From assembly GCF_040371085.1 (NCBI RefSeq), contig NZ_JAMBMT010000001.1:2542001-2606000 (forward strand): a stretch of DNA of 64,000 bases, written 5' to 3'. Every line of letters starts with the position of its first letter. Positions within the stretch are counted from its first letter, which is position 1. Of this stretch, positions 28,521 to 38,129 are shown piece by piece. The translations under genes were made by a program, and so were the position numbers. The notes under the pieces are model-generated. The model saw only the letters and a list, made by a program, of their open reading frames with translations. It ran no database searches and was not told the DNA's origin. The stretch is from Psychrobacter sp. AH5. Lineage in GTDB: Bacteria; Pseudomonadota; Gammaproteobacteria; Pseudomonadales; Moraxellaceae.

Positions 28521-29996
28521 ATGTTTTTAGATATCGTACTGACTATTCACTTTATACTACTATTATTTATCTCAGTAAGGGTGCTGGCACGTCACGACTT
28601 GACCGCTCCTGCACGACTCGCTTGGATAGTCGTGTTATTTGTATTGCCTTATATCGGCGTAGTGGTTTATTGGCTATTTGGCGAGATCCATTTGGGCCGC
28701 GAGTTTGTCGATAAGCATAAAAAAAACATGACCAAATTACACCGTACTAATCCTGAAGTGCTGGGCGACGAGGCAGACTTACTACGAGCGGTTGATCCGC
28801 ATTATCAGATGGCCTTTGCATATTCAGCAGCAGCGACAGGTTTTCATACTACGTTAAATAATAGCGCCGAGCTAATGGCAGATGCCGCGCAGACCCAGGA
28901 GCGTATGATCGCTGACTTTGATGCTGCTACTGATCATATTCATGTGCTTTATTATATTTGGCTTATCGATAGCATGGGTATAGATACCGCGCAGGCGCTT
29001 ATACGTGCCGCAAAGCGTGGGGTGAGCTGCCGAGCGATGGTCGATGGCATGGGCTCACGCAAAATGGTGAACTCCAAAATATGGCGGGAGATGAAGGAAG
29101 CTGGCGTACAGGTCAGCGTAGCACTACCGATCAAAAACATTATCAAAGTACTGCTCTTTAGCCGTATTGACTTGCGTAATCACCGCAAAATCACCGTAAT
29201 CGATGGCAAAATCAGCTATAACGGCAGTCGTAACTGCGCTGATCCTGAGTTTCGTACTAAACCAAAATTTGCCCCTTGGGTCGATATTATGGTGCGCTTT
29301 GAGGGACCTATAGTGGCTCAAAATCAGATGCTGTTCGCAAGCGACTGGCTCATCAAAAACCCTCAAACCCCTATCGATAGCTTTCCTTATCATACTGAGG
29401 CAAATAGCAAGCCGCCAACTTTATCTAATAATAATCAACCTGCTACTGGCGTAGCAGCACAAGTATTTGCCGATGGGCCCTCTCAGCGCCGCGGTACTAC
29501 GCCGCAGTTTTTGACCACTTTAATTGGGCAGACTAAGCATACCTTGACTATCTCCACCCCTTATTTTGTGCCCGATTACTCTTTAGTCAGCGCTTTGTGC
29601 GCCGCCGCTTATCGCGGAGTAAACGTGACGATGATATTCCCCAAACACAACGACTCGCTAATCGTAGGAGCAACGTCGCGCAGTTATTATTGGGAATTGT
29701 TAGAAGCTGGAGTAAAGATTTATGAGTATAAACCGGGTCTCTTACATGCCAAAACTTTGACTATTGATGGCGAGATAGGCTTAATCGGCTCAACCAATTT
29801 GGACTTACGTAGCTTTGATCTAAACTATGAAAACAATGTCATCTTTAGCGATAAACCATTGACTACGGCTATCATAGAGCGCCAACAGCAGTATCTGAGC
29901 GATTCAGATAAAGTCAGCCGTGAGCAGGTAGAAGAATGGCCGTTATATTATAGAATTTGGAATAATATCATCGCGACTATGGGGCCGGTTTTATAG
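28521..29996 (+). CDS. cls: cardiolipin synthase
   Basis: A 491-residue phospholipase D superfamily enzyme. Two hydrophobic helices at the N terminus with LPYIGVVVYWLFGE anchor it in the inner membrane. Two HKD-type motifs are present: NHRKITVIDGKISYNGSRN (about residue 220) and HAKTLTIDGEIGLIGSTN (about residue 410). It joins two phosphatidylglycerols, or PG and PE, to make cardiolipin. Its last six bases overlap the end of the convergent rlmA gene. Confidence 0.94.
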   Translation: MFLDIVLTIHFILLLFISVRVLARHDLTAPARLAWIVVLFVLPYIGVVVYWLFGEIHLGREFVDKHKKNMTKLHRTNPEVLGDEADLLRAVDPHYQMAFAYSAAATGFHTTLNNSAELMADAAQTQERMIADFDAATDHIHVLYYIWLIDSMGIDTAQALIRAAKRGVSCRAMVDGMGSRKMVNSKIWREMKEAGVQVSVALPIKNIIKVLLFSRIDLRNHRKITVIDGKISYNGSRNCADPEFRTKPKFAPWVDIMVRFEGPIVAQNQMLFASDWLIKNPQTPIDSFPYHTEANSKPPTLSNNNQPATGVAAQVFADGPSQRRGTTPQFLTTLIGQTKHTLTISTPYFVPDYSLVSALCAAAYRGVNVTMIFPKHNDSLIVGATSRSYYWELLEAGVKIYEYKPGLLHAKTLTIDGEIGLIGSTNLDLRSFDLNYENNVIFSDKPLTTAIIERQQQYLSDSDKVSREQVEEWPLYYRIWNNIIATMGPVL

Positions 29997-30923
29997 TGCT
30001 TTTTTTTGCAAGACATAAAGCACAAATTTGGCTGTAGTCACCAAAGGATGCTCTTTAGCCATTGCTAATAGGGCTTGTCGTTTCTCTGGCTGCGCGCGAT
30101 AAGCATAAGGCGTCATCGTCAATAAATCAGCTAAAGCTGCTGATGACAGACTCAGCTCAGCTCTAACTTGACGAGTCTCTATTAGCTCAAAAAATGGCTC
30201 AAGCTCAGTCAAAAACTTGTCTGAGTTATGCTCGCGTACTTCAGCAAATAATGCCGCGCGTACTTCAGCCAAATGACCTACATCAGGCTTAGCAATCACT
30301 AAATAACCTTTATCCTCTAAGACGCTGGCAAACGCATCAGGCAATATCGGACTAAAAATACTACTAATACCTGCCATACTATTGGCTGATAAGGGCAGAT
30401 GTGCAGCGCTAGTCACTAGCGGATAGATTACCGTCTTATTATTAGCATTAAGCCATAGATTTTTGGTTAGCTTGCTAGCTTTAGCTACGGCTAATACCGC
30501 AGGCTTACTAATGTCAGCGGCAATTAAAGTATCAAACCTTTTTATCTGAGCGATAGCTTGAGTGTAGTAGCCTTCGCCGCAGCCTATATCTAACCAATTG
30601 ATCGAACTTTTAGCTTGTTCGCTATTTATCTGAGCTGGTTTAGTCGATAATAACTGGTCTAGTTGCTGAGAGATCAAAGTCTGTAATGGCTGATAATAAC
30701 CTGCTTGCAAAAAACGTTGACGCGCCGCAATCGATTCTAAGCTATCACCCGGCTGCTTAGACTTTTTTTGTTGCACGGGTAACAGATTGACATAGCCTTG
30801 CCGCGCCACATCAAAGCCGTGGGAGATATTTTTAGGATTTAAGCTGCCGTCACAGTGCCAATTAGTAACAGCTGGCAGTAATGGGGATTGGCAAATAGGG
30901 CAAGTAAACAGCGACACAGACAT
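29991..30923 (-). CDS. rlmA: 23S rRNA (guanine(745)-N1)-methyltransferase
   Basis: A 310-residue methyltransferase. The N-terminal zinc site is CPICQSPL...HC, followed by HGFDVARQGYVNLLPVQQKK, a segment very typical of RlmA. The SAM-binding motif is WLDIGCGEGYYTQAIA. It methylates G745 of 23S rRNA. It is longer than the 269 residues of E. coli RlmA, partly through a Gln/Ser-rich insert before the SAM motif. It ends inside the cls stop region. Confidence 0.9.
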   Translation of the reverse strand: MSVSLFTCPICQSPLLPAVTNWHCDGSLNPKNISHGFDVARQGYVNLLPVQQKKSKQPGDSLESIAARQRFLQAGYYQPLQTLISQQLDQLLSTKPAQINSEQAKSSINWLDIGCGEGYYTQAIAQIKRFDTLIAADISKPAVLAVAKASKLTKNLWLNANNKTVIYPLVTSAAHLPLSANSMAGISSIFSPILPDAFASVLEDKGYLVIAKPDVGHLAEVRAALFAEVREHNSDKFLTELEPFFELIETRQVRAELSLSSAALADLLTMTPYAYRAQPEKRQALLAMAKEHPLVTTAKFVLYVLQKKAL

Positions 30924-30994
30924 CTTAACATCCTCTAGATTTGCTTAGCATTTTAGCACTCGCATCTTAGCAAAAAACCGCATTGATAAGCGAT

Positions 30995-31029
30995 AAAAAA
31001 AGCCACTCTGCATATTATCAAAGTGGCTT
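30995..31029 (-). terminator. intrinsic terminator after mraY
   Basis: On the minus strand AAGCCACT (31029-31022) pairs with AGTGGCTT (31007-31000), followed by about six T. It closes the rsmH-to-mraY cluster 43 bases after the mraY stop. Confidence 0.85.
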
Positions 31030-31071
31030 ATCAACTTTATTAACAACTACAGGTATTATTTAAGGTCTCAA

Positions 31072-32190
31072 CTAACGCAGTTTTAGTGTCATCAGGCCCA
31101 GCACTACTAAAACGATAGCAATAATCCAAAACCTTGCCACCACTTGCGTCTCTTTCCAGCCAATCTCTTCAAAGTGATGGTGTAGCGGTGCCATCCGAAA
31201 GATACGTTTTTTTCGCAGCTTATAAGAGCCCACTTGTAATATCACTGATACCGCTTCGGCGACAAACAAGCCGCCCATAATAGCAAAGGCAATCTCTTGA
31301 CGGGTCATGACCGCAATAGTACCGAGCATCGCGCCCAGGGCTAATGCGCCCACATCGCCCATAAACACTTGCGCGGGGTGAGCATTGAACCACAAAAAGC
31401 CAAGCCCGGCCCCTACCATAGCGCCGCAGACAATAATAACCTCAGAATTATAGGCAATATAAGGTACGTGTAGATACTCTGAAAATCTTACGTCACCTGA
31501 GACATAAGCCATCGCCCCAAGACCAGCGGCCACCAATACCACCGGCAATATCGCCAAACCATCTAAACCATCGGTCAAGTTCACCGCATTTGAAGCGCCA
31601 TTAATGACAAAGTAGGTAAAGATGATAAAAGCAATGCCAAAGGGCACCGCTGAGAAAGGAATCGCCCAGTTCTTGAAGATAGGCAATAATAAATCCTGCA
31701 TCATACGCGTGGTAGCTATATCAGGCTGCAAGGTCGAAATATAATATAAGGAGACACCGACGAAAATAGCGCCTACCGAGAGCCAAAAGTATTTTTTGCG
31801 AGCAATAAGTCCTGTTGGGTTTTTATACTTAATTTTTAGCCAATCATCGGCCCAACCTACCGCGCCAAAGATAACCATCACTACTAATAATATCCAAACA
31901 TAAGGATTATTTAGTCGTGCCCATAATAGCGTTGCCACGCCAATTGCGGTAAGAATAAGTACCCCGCCCATCGTTGGCGTACCTGTCTTAATCAGATGCG
32001 ACTGCGGGCCATCATTACGAATAGCCTGCCCATATCTAAGGGTACGCAAGTGGTTAATCACTCGCTTGCCAAGTAGCAAACTAAAACCTAAAGCGGTAAT
32101 AACTGCGAGGAGCGCACGCAGTGTCAAGGAAGATACCGCAGAAAACGGTGAGTAATACTGGCTAAGCCATTCAAACAACCAAACTAACAC
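31072..32190 (-). CDS. mraY: phospho-N-acetylmuramoyl-pentapeptide transferase
   Basis: A 372-residue enzyme with about ten membrane helices. Active-site segments include [19 protein letters not shown] [16 protein letters not shown], the [10 protein letters not shown] motif (catalytic Asp) and [20 protein letters not shown] [16 protein letters not shown]. It transfers phospho-MurNAc-pentapeptide to undecaprenyl phosphate, making lipid I. It starts three bases after the murF stop. A terminator follows, so murD and ftsW, usually next, are not in this transcript. Confidence 0.97.
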   Translation of the reverse strand: MLVWLFEWLSQYYSPFSAVSSLTLRALLAVITALGFSLLLGKRVINHLRTLRYGQAIRNDGPQSHLIKTGTPTMGGVLILTAIGVATLLWARLNNPYVWILLVVMVIFGAVGWADDWLKIKYKNPTGLIARKKYFWLSVGAIFVGVSLYYISTLQPDIATTRMMQDLLLPIFKNWAIPFSAVPFGIAFIIFTYFVINGASNAVNLTDGLDGLAILPVVLVAAGLGAMAYVSGDVRFSEYLHVPYIAYNSEVIIVCGAMVGAGLGFLWFNAHPAQVFMGDVGALALGAMLGTIAVMTRQEIAFAIMGGLFVAEAVSVILQVGSYKLRKKRIFRMAPLHHHFEEIGWKETQVVARFWIIAIVLVVLGLMTLKLR

Positions 32191-32193
32191 CGC

Positions 32194-33630
32194 CTACTCC
32201 TCGATTAGCGCATTAATGAGCGTTTCCATTTCCATAAAACGGGAACCTTTAAATAGCACAGTACAAGGCTGTGCTTGCTGCGCCTGTAGATACTGCTGCA
32301 AATACTGTAGTAAACTGTCTTTATCATCAAAAGCATGAGCGCTAATACCGCCAATCTCCTCAGCGCCTGCCACCGTGTACTGCGCGTACTCGCCAACACA
32401 AAGTAGCACATTGATACCGGTCGCGGCGATAGTACGGCCTAAGCCTTGATGCTCGCTAACTGCAGCGTCGCCCAATTCACTAATGTCACCGAGTACCATG
32501 ACTTGGGTACCCGTCTGCGCCGCTAGTACTTTGGCAGCGGCGCGTACCGCATGAGGATTAGCATTGTAAGTATCATCAATCAGTCGATGATTGCCTAATA
32601 GCTGGCTATTGAGGCGACCTTTAGCCGGACGCGCGTTCTCAAGTCCAGTGACAATATCTTCAATGTCGATATCTAATGCATAAGCACAAGCGGCAGCGGC
32701 AAGAGCATTATTAACATTATGCTCACCCGCTAGCGGTAGGCAGATATCTTGTACCTTATTACCGATATGCAGTTTAAATTCGCTGCGCTCAGGCTCGACA
32801 TCTAGGTGGCTTGCACTCACATCAGTATTACCAAAGCCAATCACCTTAGCCGTATTTTTCTCAGCGGTGCGCCGTAGCTGATTGGTAAAGTCGTCTTTAT
32901 CCGGCACAATGGCAAATTGATTATCGCTTAGCGTATGATAAATCTCCGCCTTAGTCTGGCAAATGCCCTCACGGCTACCAAATTCGCCTAAATGCGCAGT
33001 ACCAATATTGAGAATACAAGCGACATCAGGACGTACCAGCTCAGTGGTATAAGCAATCTCGCCGATATGATTAGCGCCTAGCTCCATAACGGCATAACGG
33101 TGATGATCGGAGAGCTCTAATAGCATCATTGGCACGCCCAAATCATTGTTGAGATTGCCGCGAGTAATCAAGGTTGGTGCAAGGCGACCAAAGATACTGC
33201 CGAGCATCTCTTTACAAGTGGTTTTGCCACTAGAGCCGGTAATAGCAATCACCGTCAAATTTGGATGCTGCTGACGACGATAAGCGCCCAACTGCCCTAA
33301 TGCCAACCGGGTATCCTCGACTACTAACTGCGCCATACTGGTTGAGATAGGACGCGACACAATCGCTGCGATAGCGCCTTTAGAGGCGGCGATATTAATA
33401 TAGTCATGACCATCAAAATTGTCGCCACTCAGAGCCAAAAAGATATCGCCTGCTTGAATAGTGCGAGTATCGGTAGTGATACGATTGCTCGTCAGCGTCG
33501 GCGCTGTGTCAGTCTCAGCCTGCGGCATTTGCCAACGACCACCAAGCGTTGCCGTCGCGGTTAGCAAATTTTCAGCTTGCCAGACATAAAGTCCCTGCGA
33601 CTGAATGGTGTTGTGGTTGTCCACGGTCAT
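32194..33630 (-). CDS. murF: UDP-MurNAc-tripeptide--D-alanyl-D-alanine ligase
   Basis: A Mur ligase of 478 residues from the ATG at 33630 (MTVDNHNTI), preceded by AAAAGG. The ATP loop is AITGSSGKTTCKEMLGSI, and NLNNDLGVPMMLLEL, MELGANHIGEIAYTTELVRPD and DTYNANPHAVRAA are characteristic of MurF. It adds D-Ala-D-Ala to the UDP-MurNAc-tripeptide. An in-frame ATG at 33714 would overlap the end of murE by 17 bases and add 28 residues with a basic, Gln/Asn-rich sequence. Either start is possible. Confidence 0.94.
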   Translation of the reverse strand: MTVDNHNTIQSQGLYVWQAENLLTATATLGGRWQMPQAETDTAPTLTSNRITTDTRTIQAGDIFLALSGDNFDGHDYINIAASKGAIAAIVSRPISTSMAQLVVEDTRLALGQLGAYRRQQHPNLTVIAITGSSGKTTCKEMLGSIFGRLAPTLITRGNLNNDLGVPMMLLELSDHHRYAVMELGANHIGEIAYTTELVRPDVACILNIGTAHLGEFGSREGICQTKAEIYHTLSDNQFAIVPDKDDFTNQLRRTAEKNTAKVIGFGNTDVSASHLDVEPERSEFKLHIGNKVQDICLPLAGEHNVNNALAAAACAYALDIDIEDIVTGLENARPAKGRLNSQLLGNHRLIDDTYNANPHAVRAAAKVLAAQTGTQVMVLGDISELGDAAVSEHQGLGRTIAATGINVLLCVGEYAQYTVAGAEEIGGISAHAFDDKDSLLQYLQQYLQAQQAQPCTVLFKGSRFMEMETLINALIEE

Positions 33631-33697
33631 AGTCGATACCTTTTTTATTAGCTCATTGTTGTGTTGCTGTGTTTTTTTATTATCAATTGCCAAACGC

Positions 33698-35398
33698 TTA
33701 TGCGCGGCCTGCATCCGTTAGCGCCTGCTGCAAGATGACACTGTCGTCAAAATCGTAACGTACGCCGTTGATCTCTTGGTAAGTCTCGTGGCCTTTGCCT
33801 GCGATAACGACGATATCATCAGCACTGGCATTATTGACCGCATATGCTATCGCTTTTTGCCGGGCAGACTCAATATGAGTACGCTGATATTGCTCGTCAC
33901 TCATGCCGACTTGCATATCTTCTAAGATGGCATTTGGGTCTTCAGTACGCGGATTATCAGCGGTCAATACCACTTGATCAGCTCCACCAAGCCCCGCTTG
34001 CGCCATGAGTGGACGTTTGCCGGCATCGCGATCGCCGCCGCAGCCAAATACTGCCCAAAGCTTACCGTCACAATGTGTTCTAAGACTGGCTAATACTTGG
34101 CTTAATGCGTCAGGAGTATGCGCATAATCGACAATAAAGCAGCCCTCCTTTGAGGGTACACGCTGCATACGTCCAACTGCGCCTTGTAGCTTAGGAACTA
34201 GCTTACTCATCTGTGTCATATCGATACCAAGCGCTACTGCTGCTGCGATAGCGGCTAATAGGTTGGCGACATTAAAGCGGCCTAATAGCGGGCTAATAAT
34301 ATCGATGTCGCCAAACTCACTGTGCAAAGCAATCTTTACCCCTTGCAAGCTTGGCTGAATATCAACGGCCCTAAAAGTCGCTGATTTTGACGAGTCTAAA
34401 CTATACGTCCAAACCGTCAAGCCACTTGCTTGCGCGGTATCTAGCATCGTTTGAGCATAGTTTTCATCATGAGCATCATCGATATTGATAATGGCATGAG
34501 TAAGACTTGGAAAATGCTGGCTATCAAAGAGTCGGGCTTTGGCAGCGACATACTCGTTCATATCGGCATGATAATCTAAGTGATCGCGTGATAAATTGGT
34601 ATAAATCGCCACTTTAATCGGCACCCCTTGTAGACGCTGCTGATCAAGACCATGAGAGCTGGCCTCTAACGCCAATAAGTCGACGTTTTGCGCGCCCATT
34701 TGCTGCAAAAACTGCTGTACCGCTAAAGCATCGCCAGTGGTGTGACTAGCTTGTACCAAGTTATCAAGCTTGCCATTACCCGCGGTACCCATGACCGCGC
34801 TACTCATACCTGCCAGCTGCGCTAATTGTGCTACCAGTTGACTGATAGTGGTTTTGCCATTGGTACCGGTCACTGCTACTACCGTTGGCAACTGAACTGG
34901 CTGCTGATATTGCAGACGCGCTTGTACCAAATCACCCAAAAAGTCGCGAATATTTGGGGCGTAGATAACCGGACAAGGCAAATCAGATAATGGCGATTCA
35001 GCACTCAAGTCGTTATCGTCGAGTTGAATGTTTGCGTTAGGCGGTACATTGGCTTTAGCAAATAGCGCGGTAGGATCAATCTCAGATAAGATAAAAGCCG
35101 CCTTCTGAGCGGCTTGCTGCAGATAATGGCGGCTTTGTTGACAGTTCGGCTTTTGGCTCTTGAGCAGGATAAAGACGTCATTTTTTGCCACTTGACGGCT
35201 ATCTAAGCGTAACTGATTAAAGCCAATAGTCAGCACTGAGCATAGAGTATTAACTGCGCCTAACATCTTTAAATCATCTAACTCATTAAGGCTTACGGAT
35301 AGGCGCTGTTGTCTGTCAAAAGCGTGACTCTCTTGAGCCTCTGCTGCGTCCATAAGCTGCTGCAAAGTCACGGTATTAGTCTGATTAGCGTCAGTCAT
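33698..35398 (-). CDS. murE: UDP-MurNAc-L-Ala-D-Glu--meso-diaminopimelate ligase
   Basis: A 566-residue Mur ligase with ATP loop VAVTGTNGKTTISQLVAQL and the DNPR motif (TADNPRTEDPNAI), which selects meso-diaminopimelate over lysine. It is about 70 residues longer than E. coli MurE. Part of this is an N-terminal extension (about residues 1-30, polar), part a variable region near residues 105-140. It lies between ftsI (47-base gap) and murF. Confidence 0.96.
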   Translation of the reverse strand: MTDANQTNTVTLQQLMDAAEAQESHAFDRQQRLSVSLNELDDLKMLGAVNTLCSVLTIGFNQLRLDSRQVAKNDVFILLKSQKPNCQQSRHYLQQAAQKAAFILSEIDPTALFAKANVPPNANIQLDDNDLSAESPLSDLPCPVIYAPNIRDFLGDLVQARLQYQQPVQLPTVVAVTGTNGKTTISQLVAQLAQLAGMSSAVMGTAGNGKLDNLVQASHTTGDALAVQQFLQQMGAQNVDLLALEASSHGLDQQRLQGVPIKVAIYTNLSRDHLDYHADMNEYVAAKARLFDSQHFPSLTHAIINIDDAHDENYAQTMLDTAQASGLTVWTYSLDSSKSATFRAVDIQPSLQGVKIALHSEFGDIDIISPLLGRFNVANLLAAIAAAVALGIDMTQMSKLVPKLQGAVGRMQRVPSKEGCFIVDYAHTPDALSQVLASLRTHCDGKLWAVFGCGGDRDAGKRPLMAQAGLGGADQVVLTADNPRTEDPNAILEDMQVGMSDEQYQRTHIESARQKAIAYAVNNASADDIVVIAGKGHETYQEINGVRYDFDDSVILQQALTDAGRA

Positions 35399-35445
35399 AA
35401 AAAATCCTAGAGCAAGAATAAATGAAATAAAAATAAGGCCAGTTG

Positions 35446-37506
35446 CTATGACGGCTCTTTTGTCTGCAACGGTTTATCAAGCGGCACATTATACAGGCGT
35501 AATGCCTCTTTCATGACATTATGAAAGACTGGCGCGGCCGTTAGACCAGCATAATGCAGACCGCGCGGATCCTCTAGCAAGATAACACCGACTAGCCGCG
35601 GATTAGATACCGGTGCCATACCAGCAAAAACGTTACGATACTGATCACTATAATACCCACCATCAGGGTTGATACGGCGCGAAGTACCCGTCTTGCCTGC
35701 CACTCGATAACCATCAATGTCAGCCGCTTTTGCCGTACCACCCGGCTGCGTGACACTCTCTAACATCTGTACAATCGCCATCGCTTGCTCATGCTCCATC
35801 ACCCGTTTACTAGGTAATGGTTTGTCAGTCTTTGTTAGCGTTAACGGATGCATCACCCCGCCAGCGGCTAAGGCTGCGTAAGCTTGTGCTACTTGTGCTA
35901 GCGTCGCCTCCATGCCGTAGCCATAACTGACTGTCGCACGGCGAGCGGTTTCTTTTTCTTCTGGCGTCGTGACTTGGCCGCTAGCTTCAGCTGGAAACTG
36001 TAGCGGCGTTTTGCTACCAAAGCCGAACTGGCGCTGCATGTTGGTGATGGCATCAGCAGGCAAGGATAGCGCTATCTTGGTTGAGGCGACGTTACTTGAT
36101 TTTTGTAATAAAGTGGCAAGGTTAATAGTACCCAAATTATTGTGATCACGAATGGTGTAGCCGCGCACACGAATAGAGCCAGGATTGGTATCAATGAGCG
36201 AGTTGGCGGTGTATTTTCCTGAGTCGAGTGCTGCAGCAACGGTAAAGGGCTTCATGACCGAGCCTGGCTCAAAAGTATCGAGTAGCGCCCGGTTACGCTG
36301 ATTTTCACCGGTCATCTCATTAAGATTATTGGAATTAAATGAAGGCCAAGTCGACAAAGCCAGCACCTCGCCGGTTTGTACATCAACGACCATCCCCGTT
36401 GACCAGCGCGCTTGCTGCAAACGTCCAGCTTTCTCTAACTCTTTATAAAGCAAATACTGCAAACGCGAATCAATCGTCAGCGCTACATCTTTACCCGGAA
36501 CTTCTGGTTTTAGCTGCTTAATCTCTTTTAGACTGTTTTGTTTGGCATCTTTTAATACCAAGACTTTACCGTCCTCACCTGCCAATACTTGCTCGTATTG
36601 ACGCTCAATACCAGCACGGCCTTCATAGCCGCCTTCAGGGTCATTAGCGTTTTGACCCATAAAGCCTAATAGCTGTGAGTTGGGCTGCGGCTGCGGATAG
36701 TAGCGCTGAAAGAAATTTTTCTCATAAACGCCTGGGAAATCAAGCGAGCTAACGCTTTGGGCAATCTCAGGCGTCACTTTATTAAGTAGCGGTAGATAAT
36801 GCGAGCCAGGTCCTGAAGGCAGCGCGGCTTTGACTGCTTCTTCATCAGTAAAATCAATATCTTTATCGATCGCTGTGGCTTTTTCAAGCTCAGTGACCGG
36901 GATGTTGGCCGCGGCCGCTAGCACCGTTAGATCCATATTATCTAAGCGCTTTTGCATCCGCGCGCGTAGCACCGGCTGACTGGGGTTTTCAACAATGACT
37001 CTATTGAGCTCGTAATACTCCTGCGCATAATCATGCGGACTAAACGACACTGTCGCTAGTGGAGCGCTCACTGCCAATGGCAAATTGTTGCGATCAGTAA
37101 TCATACCGCGATAAGACTTTTGTGTGCGCTCGCTGGTGATCAGCTCATTGCCTTTATCTTGATAAAACTGCGCATTAGCCACTTGTAAATAATAAGCACG
37201 GCCTATGAGTAGACCCAAAACCGTCAAAGCAATCGCCCAAACAAAGCGAAAGCGGTTTTTGTCGTACTCAAAGCTACCACGTGCAGAAGCACCCGAGGCT
37301 TTGCTCATGATAGATCTTTTGCTTTTGCGGTTTTTTACACTGGTATAAGCGCCTTGGGAATCGTCTTTTTTACGACGAGAAAACCGTTTTTTATCAGCGC
37401 TGCTTTCATTAGTTTTTGGCGCAGCTTTGGCTTTGCTAGTAGGACGCAGAGGCTTTATAACTTTACCGCTAGCTGGTTTTTTATTGGTAGGCTTTTTGGC
37501 GCTCAT
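35446..37506 (-). CDS. ftsI: peptidoglycan transpeptidase PBP3 (FtsI)
   Basis: A 686-residue class B penicillin-binding protein. A membrane helix near residues 88-108 (FVWAIALTVLGLLIGRAYYL) is followed by the dimerisation domain and a transpeptidase domain with S-x-x-K (EPGSVMKPF), S-x-N (KSSNVA) and KTG (VAGKTGTSR). It cross-links septal peptidoglycan together with FtsW. The cytoplasmic N terminus is unusually long (about 85 residues) and very rich in Lys, Arg and Pro; E. coli has about 20 residues there. It overlaps ftsL by four bases (ATGA). Confidence 0.96.
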   Translation of the reverse strand: MSAKKPTNKKPASGKVIKPLRPTSKAKAAPKTNESSADKKRFSRRKKDDSQGAYTSVKNRKSKRSIMSKASGASARGSFEYDKNRFRFVWAIALTVLGLLIGRAYYLQVANAQFYQDKGNELITSERTQKSYRGMITDRNNLPLAVSAPLATVSFSPHDYAQEYYELNRVIVENPSQPVLRARMQKRLDNMDLTVLAAAANIPVTELEKATAIDKDIDFTDEEAVKAALPSGPGSHYLPLLNKVTPEIAQSVSSLDFPGVYEKNFFQRYYPQPQPNSQLLGFMGQNANDPEGGYEGRAGIERQYEQVLAGEDGKVLVLKDAKQNSLKEIKQLKPEVPGKDVALTIDSRLQYLLYKELEKAGRLQQARWSTGMVVDVQTGEVLALSTWPSFNSNNLNEMTGENQRNRALLDTFEPGSVMKPFTVAAALDSGKYTANSLIDTNPGSIRVRGYTIRDHNNLGTINLATLLQKSSNVASTKIALSLPADAITNMQRQFGFGSKTPLQFPAEASGQVTTPEEKETARRATVSYGYGMEATLAQVAQAYAALAAGGVMHPLTLTKTDKPLPSKRVMEHEQAMAIVQMLESVTQPGGTAKAADIDGYRVAGKTGTSRRINPDGGYYSDQYRNVFAGMAPVSNPRLVGVILLEDPRGLHYAGLTAAPVFHNVMKEALRLYNVPLDKPLQTKEPS

Positions 37507-37994
37507 AGTCCCTCCTCCGCAGTATTGGCCGCTGTAGAGGCAGGATTATCAGGACTTAAATCCGTATTATCGCTATCGGTATCACTATTATCAGTGTCGG
37601 CAGTAGCGATGGTATCGCCCGCTATCACTGGCGCTCCAGGCTGAATAATGAGCTTATCTTTGAGGGTTGGCGAATACATACCCAGCTCGGCGACCGCTCG
37701 ACTCGCTATTTGCGGAGTTGCGCTGAAGGTTTGTTGTTCGATAAGCAAACGCTGATGCTCTACTTGCAGCTTGCGTTGTTGTTTTTTCATATCTTGCAAG
37801 GTTTTGTAGTCCTGATGATATTGCTGAACCGTTTCAGCGGTCTTGATACCGCTCCAAACAATACCAGCCGCCAATAACAATAGCGCCACTACATAGATAT
37901 TTACAGCACTAAAACGCTGCGCAAACATCTCACCTACATCGTTATGATTAGAGCTTGCGGCGCGGTCAGATTTAGGTTTGCGAGATATTGCCAT
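37503..37994 (-). CDS. ftsL: cell division protein FtsL
   Basis: A 163-residue bitopic protein. The cytoplasmic part (1-30) precedes one membrane helix (VNIYVVALLLLAAGIVWSGI), then a periplasmic coiled coil (QQYHQDYKTLQDMKKQQRKLQ). It scaffolds FtsB/FtsQ and activates FtsWI. The last 40 residues are an acidic, Asp/Ser/Thr-rich tail not present in E. coli FtsL. The call relies on topology and on its position between rsmH and ftsI. Confidence 0.9.
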   Translation of the reverse strand: MAISRKPKSDRAASSNHNDVGEMFAQRFSAVNIYVVALLLLAAGIVWSGIKTAETVQQYHQDYKTLQDMKKQQRKLQVEHQRLLIEQQTFSATPQIASRAVAELGMYSPTLKDKLIIQPGAPVIAGDTIATADTDNSDTDSDNTDLSPDNPASTAANTAEEGL

Positions 37995-38129
37995 GACGAT
38001 CTCAAAAAGGTGAACTTAAAAGTAGATAAAAAGTAGCAGAAAATGATTAGTAACCTGCAATAGCTTAGGTAACCCTAAATAGCAAATAGCTCGCTAGTTT
38101 AACGGTTGTTACTTACCGCTTTTTAACAG

